A DNA stretch of 64,000 nt from Myxococcaceae bacterium JPH2 (GCA_016458225.1 JAEMGR010000012.1:148216-212215), one strand, 5' to 3'; counted from the first letter of the stretch, positions 24,888 to 33,538 are shown. Notes: generated by a model from the letters alone, not told the origin. Numbers and translations are program-made.

Positions 24888-25335
24888 CAAGGCCCAGGGC
24901 GCGGGGCAGGTGGACGCGGCCCAGGGCGTGAACAAGGCCCAGGCGGCTCAGGCCACGCAGCGCGCGGATGCCGTGCGCCAGGTGGAGACCGTCAACAAGA
25001 CGGAGAAGGCCGGCCTGAACAAGGTCAGCGGCGCGGCGCAGGAGCCGGCGACCGCTCGCGGCGCCGAGGCCGTGGACGCCAAGTCCGAGACGGCGAAGGC
25101 CGGCACGTCGCGCGGCGGCGAGATGATGTCGAAGATGGTGGGTGACCTGGAGAAGGGTCAGCTCAACCTCGAGAAGCTCATCAGCCAGGCCGGCTCCGGC
25201 AAGAACTTCTCCAACGGCGAGCTGCTGTCGCTCCAGGCGTCCATGTACAAGTACTCCCAGGAGATGGACCTGACCTCCAAGGTCGTGGAGAAGGCCACCA
25301 GCGGCCTGAAGGACGTCGTCAAGACGCAGGTCTGA
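24769..25335 (+). CDS. sctI: Type III secretion inner-rod protein candidate
   Basis: This 188-residue protein has a long Gln/Ala/Lys-rich N-terminal region and a conserved-looking C-terminal module (about 145-188: FSNGELLSLQASMYKYSQEM, then TSKVVEKATSGLKDVVKTQV). That module has the pattern of the YscI/HrpB/PrgJ inner rod, which joins the export gate to the needle. Position supports the call, because sctI commonly precedes sctJ. There is no Sec signal, as expected for a type III substrate. The N-terminal extension makes it longer than most inner rods (about 100-130 residues). A good terminator-like hairpin separates it from sctJ. Confidence 0.78.
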   Translation: MAAPMSGISAGQVAQQKLQDQGAQQTNKQGASKFDGVLANKAQGAGQVDAAQGVNKAQAAQATQRADAVRQVETVNKTEKAGLNKVSGAAQEPATARGAEAVDAKSETAKAGTSRGGEMMSKMVGDLEKGQLNLEKLISQAGSGKNFSNGELLSLQASMYKYSQEMDLTSKVVEKATSGLKDVVKTQV

Positions 25336-25365
25336 GTCATCCACCCGCCGGTCCCTGGCGGAAGC

Positions 25366-25409
25366 GAAGGGCGGTCCCTCGGACACGAGGGGTCGCCCTT
25401 CCGCGTTTT
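25366..25409 (+). terminator. Strong intrinsic terminator or attenuator between sctI and sctJ
   Basis: A 16-bp stem (25366-25381 with 25386-25401, two G-U pairs) and GACA loop are followed by CGCGTTTT. It lies 30 bases past the sctI stop. It would reduce or end transcription before the structural genes, so sctJ onward may need read-through or its own promoter near 25410-25438. Confidence 0.75.
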
Positions 25410-25438
25410 CCAGGGCGCCTGTAAGCTACGTTCCGCCC

Positions 25439-26254
25439 ATGAATCGCCGACCGTCCGCGTTTGCCGCGCCGCTCCTCGCCTTGCTGTTCGTCACGGGTTG
25501 CTCCATCGAGCTTCAGCATGAGCTGAACGAGGCGGACGCCAACGAGATCTACGTCCTGCTCAGCAAGAACGGCATCAACGCCAAGAAGGAGAAGGAGGAG
25601 GGAGGCAACGAAGTCCGGTTCATGATCACCGTGCCCAAGACGGACGCGGCGCAGGCCGCGGAGCTGCTCAAGCTCAACTCGTTGCCTCGGCCGGTGGAGA
25701 AGGGCCTGTCTCACTTCGCCAAGGGCAGCATGGTGCCCACCGCCACGGAGGAGCGCGCGATGCTCCTCAAGGCCATGGGCGGCGAGGTCTCCAACGCGCT
25801 CAACCAGATCGACGGCGTGCTGGAAGCGCGGGCCATCGTGATGGTGCCGGAGAACAACGACCTCACCCAGCCGGAGAACCGACCCATGCCGTCGGCTTCC
25901 GTGTTCATCAAGTACCGGCCCGGAGATGGCGGCAAGCCGCCCATCGAGCCGACCGCGGTCAAGCAGTTCGTGGCCACCGCGGTGCCGGAGATGAAGCCGG
26001 ACGCGGTGACGGTGCTGATGACGCAGGCGTTGCCGCCGGCGGCGGAGACGGACTCGGAGAGCCGGCTTCAGGACGTGCTGGGCCTGCGCATGACGGCCTC
26101 CAGCGCGGGGACGTTCAAGATGATGATGGGCGGGGCCTTCCTGCTCGTCCTGGCGATGCTGGGCCTCACGGCGTGGACCTTCATGCGCGGAGGCGCGAGC
26201 GCCGCTCCCGCCGCGCGGCCGGCTCGGGGTCGCGGCCGTCCTCCGGAGGGATGA
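25439..26254 (+). CDS. sctJ: Type III secretion inner-membrane ring lipoprotein
   Basis: This 271-residue protein is the YscJ/PrgK/HrcJ ring component, homologous to part of flagellar FliF. The lipoprotein signal ends LLFVTGC (lipid-anchored Cys21). Two ring-building domains follow: about 25-80 (LNEADANEIYVLLSKNGINA) and about 110-200 (NALNQIDGVLEARAIVMVPE). A C-terminal transmembrane helix lies at about 226-246 (GGAFLLVLAMLGLTAW), with a basic cytoplasmic tail. It forms the inner-membrane base ring in the periplasm. Length and domains are normal for SctJ. It is the first gene after the terminator-like hairpin. Confidence 0.93.
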   Translation: MNRRPSAFAAPLLALLFVTGCSIELQHELNEADANEIYVLLSKNGINAKKEKEEGGNEVRFMITVPKTDAAQAAELLKLNSLPRPVEKGLSHFAKGSMVPTATEERAMLLKAMGGEVSNALNQIDGVLEARAIVMVPENNDLTQPENRPMPSASVFIKYRPGDGGKPPIEPTAVKQFVATAVPEMKPDAVTVLMTQALPPAAETDSESRLQDVLGLRMTASSAGTFKMMMGGAFLLVLAMLGLTAWTFMRGGASAAPAARPARGRGRPPEG

Positions 26255-26346
26255 CGCGAGCCCTTCCGCCGGGCACCCACCGCGGCTCCTTCCCGAGCCG
26301 CATCTCCCCCCTCCAGCGGGCTCCAGCCGGGCCCGCGAGGTGACCG

Positions 26347-28539
26347 TTGGACACGTTCTTCACCTCGCTCAACAAGCGCCAGACGATGCTCTTGCTGACC
26401 GCCGTCACGTTCGGTGGACAGGAGAGCCTGTCGGCGCTGGAGCATCTCCCGGAGGAGGAGGGGGACCTCTTGCGCCATCGCGCGCAGGAACTCCTCCAGG
26501 TCCCCCGTGAGAAGCGCCTCCCGGCGCTGGTGCAGGAGATCAAGCGGCTGGTGAAGGACCGCCGAGGCCAGCTCTGGAGCGCGGATCCGGAGCGGGTGGC
26601 GGCGCTGCTCCAGCGCGAACGAGGCGCCCTGGCCGAGGTGGTGCTGCGCGCGCTGCCGGGCTCGGTGGCGGAGGCCGTTCGTTCTCACCTGCCGCCGTCT
26701 CGCGTGAAGCTCACGCGGGAGATCCGGCCGCAGGTCCTCGACATCGTCCGGTGGAAGCTCGAGGAGGTCCTGGCCCGGCAATCGGGAGGGGCCGCCGCGG
26801 CGGGCTTCAAGTTCGTGGACGTGTTGCTGCTCCAGACGCGCGAACTCCTGACGGTGAGTGATCGGCTCGGGGCCCGTGTGCTGGGGCCCGCCCTCGCGGG
26901 CTTGCCCGATGGCGAGCGCGACGGGGCCATCGAGCAGTTGCCTCCAGACCTGCGCGTGCTCGCGACCAAGTCCGTGGCCGCCAATGCCCCGCGCAAGCTC
27001 CCCGAGGAGGAATCGCGGGCGCAGCTCGATGCGCATGGAGGCGTGACGAGCCTGGCGAGTGCCATCCGCAGCGCGGGTGTCCAGCGCGTCGCGCGCGCGT
27101 GTGTGGCTCAGAACCCCGAGTTCGCCGCGCGCATGTTGGAGAAGCATCGCGGAGAGTTCGGGCAGTTGCTCGCGCGCTGGGTTCGTGAGGAGCGCTCGCG
27201 TCCGACGGCGCGTGGAGATGGCGGACGCACGGACATCGTGATGGACCTGGAGCGGCTCGTGACGCGTGGCCTCATCGAGCGCCCCGTGCGGCTCACGGCG
27301 CCGCCTCCGCGGCCCATCGCTGTCCTTCCTCCTCCTCCCGGTGCACGCAAGCCCGCGGCCGCTGCTCCGCGTGCGGAGGCTCCTCGCGCGGAGGCTCCTG
27401 GGCCTGCTCCTGCGCGTCCCGCGTCAGCTGCTCCTGGGGGCGATGCGGAGCGTGGGGCCAGCGCCGTGGCACGAGGGCCGGGTGGAGCCCTGCGCGCACC
27501 CGCTGGGGCGTTGCGAGGCCCGGCGGGGGCCCTGCGGCCGCCTTCCGCCCAGCGTGGCGGAGGCGCGCGCGGTGGTGAGGCCGCGAGCGGCGCGGAAGGC
27601 GAGCCTCGCCGTGACTTCATGGCCGAGCGCGCCGCGCGCCGAGCCGGAGCTGCTTCGTTCCGCCCAGGACGTCCTGAGGGCGAGGCGGATGAGGCGCGCC
27701 CGCGCCCGTCGGCGGATCGTGGCTCGGCGGTCTCGGCGATGCCGCGCCCCGCGGGCGAGGGCGCGGCGGATGGCTCGCGGGTGCGTCGGCCCCCGCCTCC
27801 CGAGCGAGGCTCGGCGGTCTCCTCGATGCCCCGACAGGACGACGCGGAGGGCTCGCGGGTGCGGCGTCCTCTCCCGGAGCGGGGCTCGGCGGTATCGGCG
27901 ATGCCTCGACCGGAGGGCGAAGGCGCGGCGGATGGTTCTCGCGTGCGTCGTCCTCCGCCTCCCGAGCGGGGCTCGGCGGTATCGGCGATGCCTCGGCCGG
28001 AGGGCGAAGGGGCGGCGGATGGCTCGCGCGTGCGTCGTCCTCCGCCGCCTGATCGAGGTTCGTCGATAGGCCCTCCGCCTCGCCGCGAGCCGCCGTCTCG
28101 TGAGGGGCGCGCCGCTCGACCGGATCCCGATGGCGCTCGCATCGGCCCGCCGCCGTCTCGGCTTGGCGCCGCGCGGGGGGCTCCTCCCAGTCGTGAAGAG
28201 GGAGCGGAGTCTCGAGTCGGGCGACCGGGTCGTCCCAGTGCGGCCGACGCCGGCTCTCGCGTCCAGCGGCGTCCGGATGCGCCGGCTCCCGAGGGCGATC
28301 CAGATGGCTCGCGGGTGTTCCGCTCGCGCAGCGGCTCTCGCCCCGTGGCGCGCCCGGCGGAGGAGCCCGAGCGGCCGCCTCGGGTGGTGGCGGGGCGCTC
28401 CGCCACGTCGGCGTCCATGGCGGCGCTTCGTCCGGGTCACGAGGGGACCTCGGTGGGGAGGCGCCGCGGGAGTTCGGGAGTCGAGCGGCCGGGACCTCCG
28501 CCTCCAGGAGGGCGTGGACCGCGCGGCGGAACGCGCTAG
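26347..28539 (+). CDS. SctK-position protein with long Pro/Arg-rich repeat tail
   Basis: This 730-residue protein lies between sctJ and sctL, where sctK is usually found. Residues 1-320 are predicted helical (ALEHLPEEEGDLLRHRAQEL, LVKDRRGQLWSADPERVAAL, LPPDLRVLATKSVAANAPRK) and could correspond to SctK or a FliG-like sorting-platform protein, but I see no decisive motif. Residues about 330-730 are Pro/Arg/Gly/Ala-rich and strongly basic, with about four copies of a 29-residue unit (RGSAVSAMPRPEGEGAADG...) at 457-568. Such a tail is far beyond the roughly 200 residues of known SctK. TTG at 26347 is the likeliest start; ATG at 26386 is the alternative. The gene is cytoplasmic by sequence. Confidence 0.7.
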   Translation: MDTFFTSLNKRQTMLLLTAVTFGGQESLSALEHLPEEEGDLLRHRAQELLQVPREKRLPALVQEIKRLVKDRRGQLWSADPERVAALLQRERGALAEVVLRALPGSVAEAVRSHLPPSRVKLTREIRPQVLDIVRWKLEEVLARQSGGAAAAGFKFVDVLLLQTRELLTVSDRLGARVLGPALAGLPDGERDGAIEQLPPDLRVLATKSVAANAPRKLPEEESRAQLDAHGGVTSLASAIRSAGVQRVARACVAQNPEFAARMLEKHRGEFGQLLARWVREERSRPTARGDGGRTDIVMDLERLVTRGLIERPVRLTAPPPRPIAVLPPPPGARKPAAAAPRAEAPRAEAPGPAPARPASAAPGGDAERGASAVARGPGGALRAPAGALRGPAGALRPPSAQRGGGARGGEAASGAEGEPRRDFMAERAARRAGAASFRPGRPEGEADEARPRPSADRGSAVSAMPRPAGEGAADGSRVRRPPPPERGSAVSSMPRQDDAEGSRVRRPLPERGSAVSAMPRPEGEGAADGSRVRRPPPPERGSAVSAMPRPEGEGAADGSRVRRPPPPDRGSSIGPPPRREPPSREGRAARPDPDGARIGPPPSRLGAARGAPPSREEGAESRVGRPGRPSAADAGSRVQRRPDAPAPEGDPDGSRVFRSRSGSRPVARPAEEPERPPRVVAGRSATSASMAALRPGHEGTSVGRRRGSSGVERPGPPPPGGRGPRGGTR
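27715..28080 (+). repeat. 87-bp in-frame tandem repeats in the SctK-position gene
   Basis: Units begin at 27715, 27802 (75 bp, shortened), 27877 and 27964, with a partial fifth from 28051. Units three and four are almost identical in DNA and identical over 29 residues. All keep the reading frame, so repeat number can change without breaking the protein. Confidence 0.85.
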
Positions 28540-28563
28540 CATCCACCCCCCAAGGAGCAGCCC

Positions 28564-29235
28564 ATGGCGATCGGCAAGGTAATCAAGGGGGATGGGACCG
28601 CGGAGCCGGCCATTCCGGCGGAGCGGCCCGTGCTGCGTCCGCCCCGCGCCGGCGTGATGAACGCCGAGGTCTTCGAGGCCCGCCAGGGCGCGCATGGCAT
28701 CCTGGAAGATGCCCAGCGCGAGAAGGAGCGCATCCTCGCGGAGGCCCAGCGCGAGCGCGAGGAGACGATCGCTCGGGCTCGGGAGCAGGGCCGCCAGGAG
28801 GGGCTCGCCCAGGCCTCGGAGATCATCCTCCGCGCGAAGATGCAGGCCGGGGAGATCCTCGCCTCGCACGAGCGGGACGTCATCGAGCTGGCGCTCAAGG
28901 TGGCCCAGAAGATTCTCGGCCGCGACCTGGAGCGCGACCCGGACCTGCTGGTGGACATGTGCGCGTCCGCCATCGACAACCTGCGCAACGCCCGCTCCAT
29001 GGTCCTGCGCGTCCACCCCAAGACGGCGGCCGTGCTGCGCGCCAAGAAGCCGGTGCTGATGGAGCTCATCGGCCGCGCGGTGGACCTGGCCATCAAGGAG
29101 GACCAGGAGGTCGCTCCGGTGGGCTGCATCGTCCAGACGGAGTTCGGCACGGTGGACGCGCAGCTGCCCACCCAGTTCGAGATGCTCCAGAACATCCTCC
29201 TGCCGGACTCGGCCAAGAAGGAAGGGCCGGCCTAG
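28564..29235 (+). CDS. sctL: Type III secretion ATPase regulator / stator
   Basis: This 223-residue protein is of the HrpE/YscL/FliH family, which forms the peripheral stalk linking the ATPase to the sorting platform. A long charged coiled coil covers about residues 45-110 (QREKERILAEAQREREETI, ARAREQGRQEGLAQA). A compact C-terminal domain (about 110-215) contains VIELALKVAQKILGRDLERD and GCIVQTEFGTVDAQL, the latter typical of the FliH C-terminal domain. Alanine and glycine positions in the coil match the family's GxxxG-like pattern only loosely. ATG at 28564 follows AAGGAG. It lies 19 bases before sctN. Confidence 0.9.
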   Translation: MAIGKVIKGDGTAEPAIPAERPVLRPPRAGVMNAEVFEARQGAHGILEDAQREKERILAEAQREREETIARAREQGRQEGLAQASEIILRAKMQAGEILASHERDVIELALKVAQKILGRDLERDPDLLVDMCASAIDNLRNARSMVLRVHPKTAAVLRAKKPVLMELIGRAVDLAIKEDQEVAPVGCIVQTEFGTVDAQLPTQFEMLQNILLPDSAKKEGPA

Positions 29236-29254
29236 GCCGGCGGAGGCGACCGTC

Positions 29255-30565
29255 ATGGCCATCGACCTGTCGCGCTACTTCGAGCTGATCAAGGACGCCT
29301 CGCTCGTACGCGTCCGTGGCCGCGTCACCGAGCTGACCGGACTGGTCATCAAGGCGAGCGTGCCCAACGTCCGCGTGGGCGAGCTGGTCCTCATCAAGAG
29401 CCGCACGCGCGGCGCCGTGAAGGCCGAGGTCGTGGGCTTCCAGGGCGATGAGGTCATGCTCATGCCCCTGGGCGAGCTGTTCGGCATCGGGCCCGACAGC
29501 GAGGTCATCCCCACCGGGCGCCCCTTGAGCATCAAGTGCGGCGAGGGACTCCTGGGGCGCGTGCTCAACGGCATCGGCGAGCCCATGGACGGCAGCCCCC
29601 TGCCGGAAGGGATGATTGACTGGTCCGTGGACCGCGATTGCCCGGACCCCTTCACGCGCCAGCGCATCGAGCGCCCGCTGCCCCTGGGCGTGCGCTGCAT
29701 CGACGGCCTGCTCACCGTGGGCGAGGGCCAGCGCGTGGGACTCTTCGCCGGCTCCGGCGTCGGCAAGTCCACCCTCATGGGGCAGATCGCTCGCAACACC
29801 CAAGCCGACCTCTGCGTGGTCGCGCTGATCGGCGAGCGTGGTCGCGAGGTTCGCGAGTTCATCGAAGACGCCATGGGCGAGGAGGGCATGAAGCGCTCCG
29901 TGCTCGTGTGCGCCACCTCGGACCAGCCGAGCCTCGTGCGTCTGCGCGCCGCCTACGTCGCCACCGCCATCGCCGAGTACTTCCGCGAGCGGGGCGGCAA
30001 CGTGCTGTTCATGCTCGACACGGTGACGCGTCTGGCGCGTGCCCAGCGTGAGATTGGCCTCGCGGTGGGCGAGCCCCCGGCCCGCCAAGGCTACCCGCCG
30101 AGTGTGTTCTCCATGCTGCCGCGCATCCTGGAGCGCACGGGCAACTCGGAGAAGGGCAAGTGCACCGCCATCTACACCTGCCTCGTGGCCGGCGGTGACA
30201 TGGAGGAGCCCATCGCGGACGAGGTTCGCGGTATTCTCGACGGTCACTTCATCCTCAACCGCGCCCTGGGCGAGCGAAACCAGTGGCCCGCCATGGACGT
30301 GCTGGCCAGCCTCAGCCGTGTGATGAGCGGCATCGTCTCCAAGGACCACAAGAAGGCGGCCGGGAAGCTGCGCGAGACGCTCGCCACCTACGAGAAGCAG
30401 CGCGACCTCATCCTGCTGGGCGCCTACCAGTCCGGCGCCGACGCGCGCACCGACTACGCCATCGAGAAGTACGACTCCATCATCGAGTTCCTCAAGCAGG
30501 ACACCCACTCGAACTCGGCCTACGAGGACACGGTGGAGCAGCTCATCCAGTTGTTCCAGGACTGA
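29255..30565 (+). CDS. sctN: Type III secretion ATPase
   Basis: This 436-residue hexameric ATPase (FliI/YscN family) unfolds substrates and strips chaperones at the export gate. The N-terminal beta-barrel (about 15-90) has RVTELTGLVIKASVPNVRVG. Walker A is GLFAGSGVGKSTLMGQ near residue 165. The DELSEED-type and catalytic-loop regions include LIGERGREVREFIED. Walker B is VLFMLDTVTRLARAQRE near 250. The P-x-R-x-GYPPSVFS and ERTGN motifs follow. Length is exactly typical. Flagellar and injectisome ATPases are similar, so assignment to secretion rests on gene context; no flagellar filament, hook or ring genes are nearby. Confidence 0.96.
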   Translation: MAIDLSRYFELIKDASLVRVRGRVTELTGLVIKASVPNVRVGELVLIKSRTRGAVKAEVVGFQGDEVMLMPLGELFGIGPDSEVIPTGRPLSIKCGEGLLGRVLNGIGEPMDGSPLPEGMIDWSVDRDCPDPFTRQRIERPLPLGVRCIDGLLTVGEGQRVGLFAGSGVGKSTLMGQIARNTQADLCVVALIGERGREVREFIEDAMGEEGMKRSVLVCATSDQPSLVRLRAAYVATAIAEYFRERGGNVLFMLDTVTRLARAQREIGLAVGEPPARQGYPPSVFSMLPRILERTGNSEKGKCTAIYTCLVAGGDMEEPIADEVRGILDGHFILNRALGERNQWPAMDVLASLSRVMSGIVSKDHKKAAGKLRETLATYEKQRDLILLGAYQSGADARTDYAIEKYDSIIEFLKQDTHSNSAYEDTVEQLIQLFQD

Positions 30566-30628
30566 GGGCCCGCCCCCGTCCACGGGGAGGCCCGCGCGCG
30601 CCGCAATCCGGGATAGGATGGGGACCCC

Positions 30629-31117
30629 ATGCCCCCGTACCGGTTGCAAGCCCTGTTGGACATGCGCTCCAAGGCCAAGGAGGAGGCGGAGCAGGCCTTC
30701 TCCGCCGCCATCAAGGTCCTGGAGAAGGAAAAGGTCGAGCAGCAGCGCCTGGAGGCAGAGCTGGAGCGCCGCAAGCGCGAGCGCAAGGCGCGCGTGACCG
30801 AGTACCTCCAGCAGGTGATGGCCAAGGGGGCCGGCATCAACGGCATGAACCTGATGAACCGGTTCGAGGAGCGCCTCAAGGACGAAGAGGCGCAGGTGGC
30901 GCTCCAGATCGATCACCAGAAGGAAGTGGTGAAGGCCGCCGAACGGGCCGTGGAGCAGCGCCGGTACGTCATGGCCGAGGCCGCCAAGGAGCTGAAGGCC
31001 ATCGAGAAGAACAAGGAGACCTGGCAGAAGCAGGTCCGCGCCGAGCGCCAGCAGCGCGAGGAGCTGACGCAGGAGGAGATTGGCAATGCCTTGTTCCTGG
31101 CACGCCAGCGCAAGTAA
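30629..31117 (+). CDS. sctO: Type III secretion central stalk protein (FliJ-like)
   Basis: This 162-residue protein is almost wholly a charged coiled coil, as expected of SctO/YscO/FliJ, which inserts as a rotor-like stalk into the SctN hexamer and contacts SctV. It begins MPPYRLQALLDMRSKAKEEA, matching the FliJ start pattern (basic, L-x-x-L-L-x-x-R). Heptads continue to the end. It follows sctN directly. The family diverges fast, so the call rests on coiled-coil character, size and position between the ATPase and the SctP-like gene. Confidence 0.88.
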   Translation: MPPYRLQALLDMRSKAKEEAEQAFSAAIKVLEKEKVEQQRLEAELERRKRERKARVTEYLQQVMAKGAGINGMNLMNRFEERLKDEEAQVALQIDHQKEVVKAAERAVEQRRYVMAEAAKELKAIEKNKETWQKQVRAERQQREELTQEEIGNALFLARQRK

Positions 31118-31153
31118 CCTCCCCGCGCTCCCCTCGTACCCGGGTATGACGCC

Positions 31154-32098
31154 ATGAGCCGAGTCGACGACGATCGCGATGCAGCGAGGCTGGCCGAGCG
31201 CCTCATCCAGGAGCGCAAGCTCGCCGAGGCCAAGACCAAGAAGCGCCAGGAAGGCGAGTCCGTCTTCTCCAAGCTGGTCCAGCAGGGCCAGGCGGAGAAG
31301 GCCACTCAGACACACCAGCCTCAGGGCCTGGCCCGCGCGGTGCTCGCGCGCGCCACGCAGAGCGGGCTGACCCAGGGGAAGACCTTCGACGAGCGCGTGG
31401 CCCAGAAGCAGGCCGGCGAGTCCGAGCGCGCCAACCAGGGGGGCAAGTCCCAGACGGAGAGCACCGCCGGGCGCGAGGGCACCAGCAGCGCCAGCCAGCA
31501 GGCCTCCGCCAACGCGAGCAGCGCCGAGGCGCGCGCCGAATCCCGCCACGTCGAGTCGCGCGAGGACCGCCGCAGCACCGAGACCCGCGACGGCGACCTC
31601 TCCAAGGCCAGCGCCAGCGCCGGCCGGGCCAGCTCGGAGAAGGGCGAACTCAAGGCCGAGTCGGACTCGGGCGGGAGCAAGGGCGGTGGTGGTGGGAGCA
31701 AGGACGGCAAGAAAGAGGGCGGCGGCGAGGTGGCGGCGGGTTTCCGCTTCAACCCCGCGCTGATGGCGCCCGTGCCGGTGGCCAAGCCCAAGCCGTCCGC
31801 GGCGGGCTCGGAGCGGCTGCGCGCCATGGCGAGCGAGATCGCCCAGAAGATCGTGGAGCGCGTGCGCATCGGCACCAACGCGGCGGGCAACGCGGAGTTC
31901 CAGCTCGACCTGCGCGGCGACGTGCTCAACGGCCTGTCCATCAAGGTCAGCGCTCGCAACGGGAAGATCAGCGCGGTCTTCAGCGGCAGCGATCGCCAGG
32001 TGCTGAAGATGCTGGAGGAGCAGGGTGAAGGCCTCCGCAGCGCGCTGGGTGGCCGCGGCCTGACCCTCGAGCAGTTGAAGTTCGAGGCCAAGGCATGA
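31154..32098 (+). CDS. sctP: Type III secretion needle-length / specificity-switch protein (HpaP/FliK-like)
   Basis: This 314-residue protein has a charged helical N-terminus (about 1-60) and a long Ser/Gly/Ala/Glu-rich disordered middle (about 80-200). The globular C-terminal domain (about 215-314: FRFNPALMAPVPVAKP, then LDLRGDVLNGLSIKVSARNG) resembles the FliK/HpaP C-terminal substrate-switch domain. Such proteins measure needle or hook length and contact SctU. Position after sctO fits. The stop overlaps the sctQ start (ATGA at 32095-32098), so the two are translationally coupled. Confidence 0.82.
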   Translation: MSRVDDDRDAARLAERLIQERKLAEAKTKKRQEGESVFSKLVQQGQAEKATQTHQPQGLARAVLARATQSGLTQGKTFDERVAQKQAGESERANQGGKSQTESTAGREGTSSASQQASANASSAEARAESRHVESREDRRSTETRDGDLSKASASAGRASSEKGELKAESDSGGSKGGGGGSKDGKKEGGGEVAAGFRFNPALMAPVPVAKPKPSAAGSERLRAMASEIAQKIVERVRIGTNAAGNAEFQLDLRGDVLNGLSIKVSARNGKISAVFSGSDRQVLKMLEEQGEGLRSALGGRGLTLEQLKFEAKA

Positions 32099-33444
32099 GC
32101 ATGGGCGGGCCCGACGAGGAGCCTGGAGTCAACGAGCGCACCATGCTGGTGGACCTCCGGAAGCTGCGGCCTCCGGAGAAGGCGTGGCGGCCCTTCACGT
32201 TCCAGAACCTGGAGAAGGTGTCGCGCGAGCAGGGCCTCCTGGCGGAGCGCCTGCGCTGGTTGCGGCCCGCCGAGGGGACGCTGGCGGCGGTGGCCGCGCG
32301 CCTCAAGGGCCTCTTCGACGTGGAGGTGCGCCTGTCGGTGGAGTCCGTGCAGGTGCGGCCCATGGCGGAGCTGCGCCGATTCTTGGGAGACCCCGCGTTC
32401 CTCGCGGTGCTGGCCCCGGGCGCCCTCAAGGGCCGCGCGGTGATGGAGGTCGAGCTGGCGCTGGCGCACGCGACCGTGGACCTGCTCCTGGGCGGCGCCG
32501 GTGAGACGGTGGGCCTGCGGCCGCTGTCCGACATCGAGGAGGGCGTGATGGGCTACGTCATCCTCGAGGCGCTCAAGGTGCTTTCTCCTGGGCTCCAGCC
32601 CGGTGTGCCCCGGCCTCGGCTGGATGGCATGGCGCGAGGCGTGGACGAGGTCTCCGCGCGGCTGGGCGAGGACGGCCCCATGCTGGCCGTGCACCTGCAC
32701 GCGTCCCTCGGGGCGCATTCCGGGATGATTCGGTTCGTGGTGCCGTCGGCGGTGCTGGCGGCGGCCGAGCCGTCGGTGGAGAGCGAGCAGCGGCGGACCC
32801 AGGCTCGGGCGGATTGGGCGGCCCATGCCCGGCGACTGTCCACGCTGCGCGACTGGCTGCGCGCGGAGATTGGCGTGGCGGAGATCTCCGGGCAGGACCT
32901 GGCGAGCCTCCGCATCAAGGACGTGCTGCTGGTGGACGCGCTGTCGGCGCGGCCCGACCGGGGCGAGAACGGCACCGCGGAGCTGCGGCTGGGTTCCGGA
33001 CGGGCCGGGTACATGGCCGCCGAGGTCTTCCTCGAGGACGGGCAGTACCAGGCGCGCATCACGGACGTCATCCTCGGCGAGCCGGGCCATCCGCGCGCGG
33101 TGGCGGAGGCCGAGGCGAGCGCGCCGGGCGAAGAAGACGAGGACTTCACCAACCCGGAGCTGGACATGCCTCCGGAACTCGAAGGGGCGGCCTTGGACGA
33201 CGTGAACAAGCCGGAGGGAAGCGACTTGCTTGGCGATGTGCCCCTGCAGGTCGCCGTGGAGCTGGCGCGGGTGCCGGTCACCGCCGAGCAGGTGGTGGGG
33301 TTGCGCTCGGGGCAGGTCATCGAGCTGCATCGCGGGCCGGGCGAGCCCGTGGAGCTGTCCGTCAACGGCAAGGTCGTGGCGCGCGGCGAGCTGGTGGAGA
33401 TGGAGGGCCAGCTTGGCGTGCGGATCCTCTCCCTGGCGGGGTGA
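32095..33444 (+). CDS. sctQ: Type III secretion sorting-platform (C-ring) protein
   Basis: This 449-residue protein matches the SctQ/YscQ layout. A FliM-like N-terminal half has KAWRPFTFQNLEKVSREQ and RPLSDIEEGVMGYVILEAL. A C-terminal SPOA (FliN-like) domain covers about residues 380-449 (VPLQVAVELARVPVTAEQV, LRSGQVIELHRGPGEPVEL, GELVEMEGQLGVRI). It forms the cytoplasmic pods with SctK and SctL. An acidic linker (GEEDEDFTNPELD) precedes SPOA. Within it Met358 (ATG at 33166) is preceded by GGAG six bases upstream, the expected position for an internal start making a short SctQ-C product of 92 residues. Confidence 0.9.
   Translation: MSMGGPDEEPGVNERTMLVDLRKLRPPEKAWRPFTFQNLEKVSREQGLLAERLRWLRPAEGTLAAVAARLKGLFDVEVRLSVESVQVRPMAELRRFLGDPAFLAVLAPGALKGRAVMEVELALAHATVDLLLGGAGETVGLRPLSDIEEGVMGYVILEALKVLSPGLQPGVPRPRLDGMARGVDEVSARLGEDGPMLAVHLHASLGAHSGMIRFVVPSAVLAAAEPSVESEQRRTQARADWAAHARRLSTLRDWLRAEIGVAEISGQDLASLRIKDVLLVDALSARPDRGENGTAELRLGSGRAGYMAAEVFLEDGQYQARITDVILGEPGHPRAVAEAEASAPGEEDEDFTNPELDMPPELEGAALDDVNKPEGSDLLGDVPLQVAVELARVPVTAEQVVGLRSGQVIELHRGPGEPVELSVNGKVVARGELVEMEGQLGVRILSLAG
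33166..33444 (+). CDS. Possible internally initiated SctQ-C (SPOA-only) product
   Basis: An in-frame ATG at 33166 with GGAG at a six-base spacing would give a 92-residue protein containing only the SPOA domain. In several known systems (YscQ, Spa33, SsaQ) such a short product is made from an internal start and joins full-length SctQ in the cytoplasmic platform. Here it is a prediction from the start-site context only. Confidence 0.45.
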   Translation: MPPELEGAALDDVNKPEGSDLLGDVPLQVAVELARVPVTAEQVVGLRSGQVIELHRGPGEPVELSVNGKVVARGELVEMEGQLGVRILSLAG

Positions 33445-33538
33445 GCCCGGTGGACCCGGGCAGGCGGCCAGGACTGCTCGGGAAGGGTGGGGGACCGTGG
33501 CGGTCCGTCGTCCGGTGAACTAGGCTCGCCCCCCAGCC

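Noticed and set aside
27715..28080. Regular 87-bp repeats as a CRISPR-like array
   Set aside because: The repeats are in-frame, contiguous without unique spacers, and encode the same 29-residue unit.
27424..29262. Minus-strand open frames opposite the SctK-position and sctL genes
   Set aside because: The plus-strand product includes a clear SctL and a repeat structure in frame; the minus-strand product is Arg-rich low complexity with no domain.
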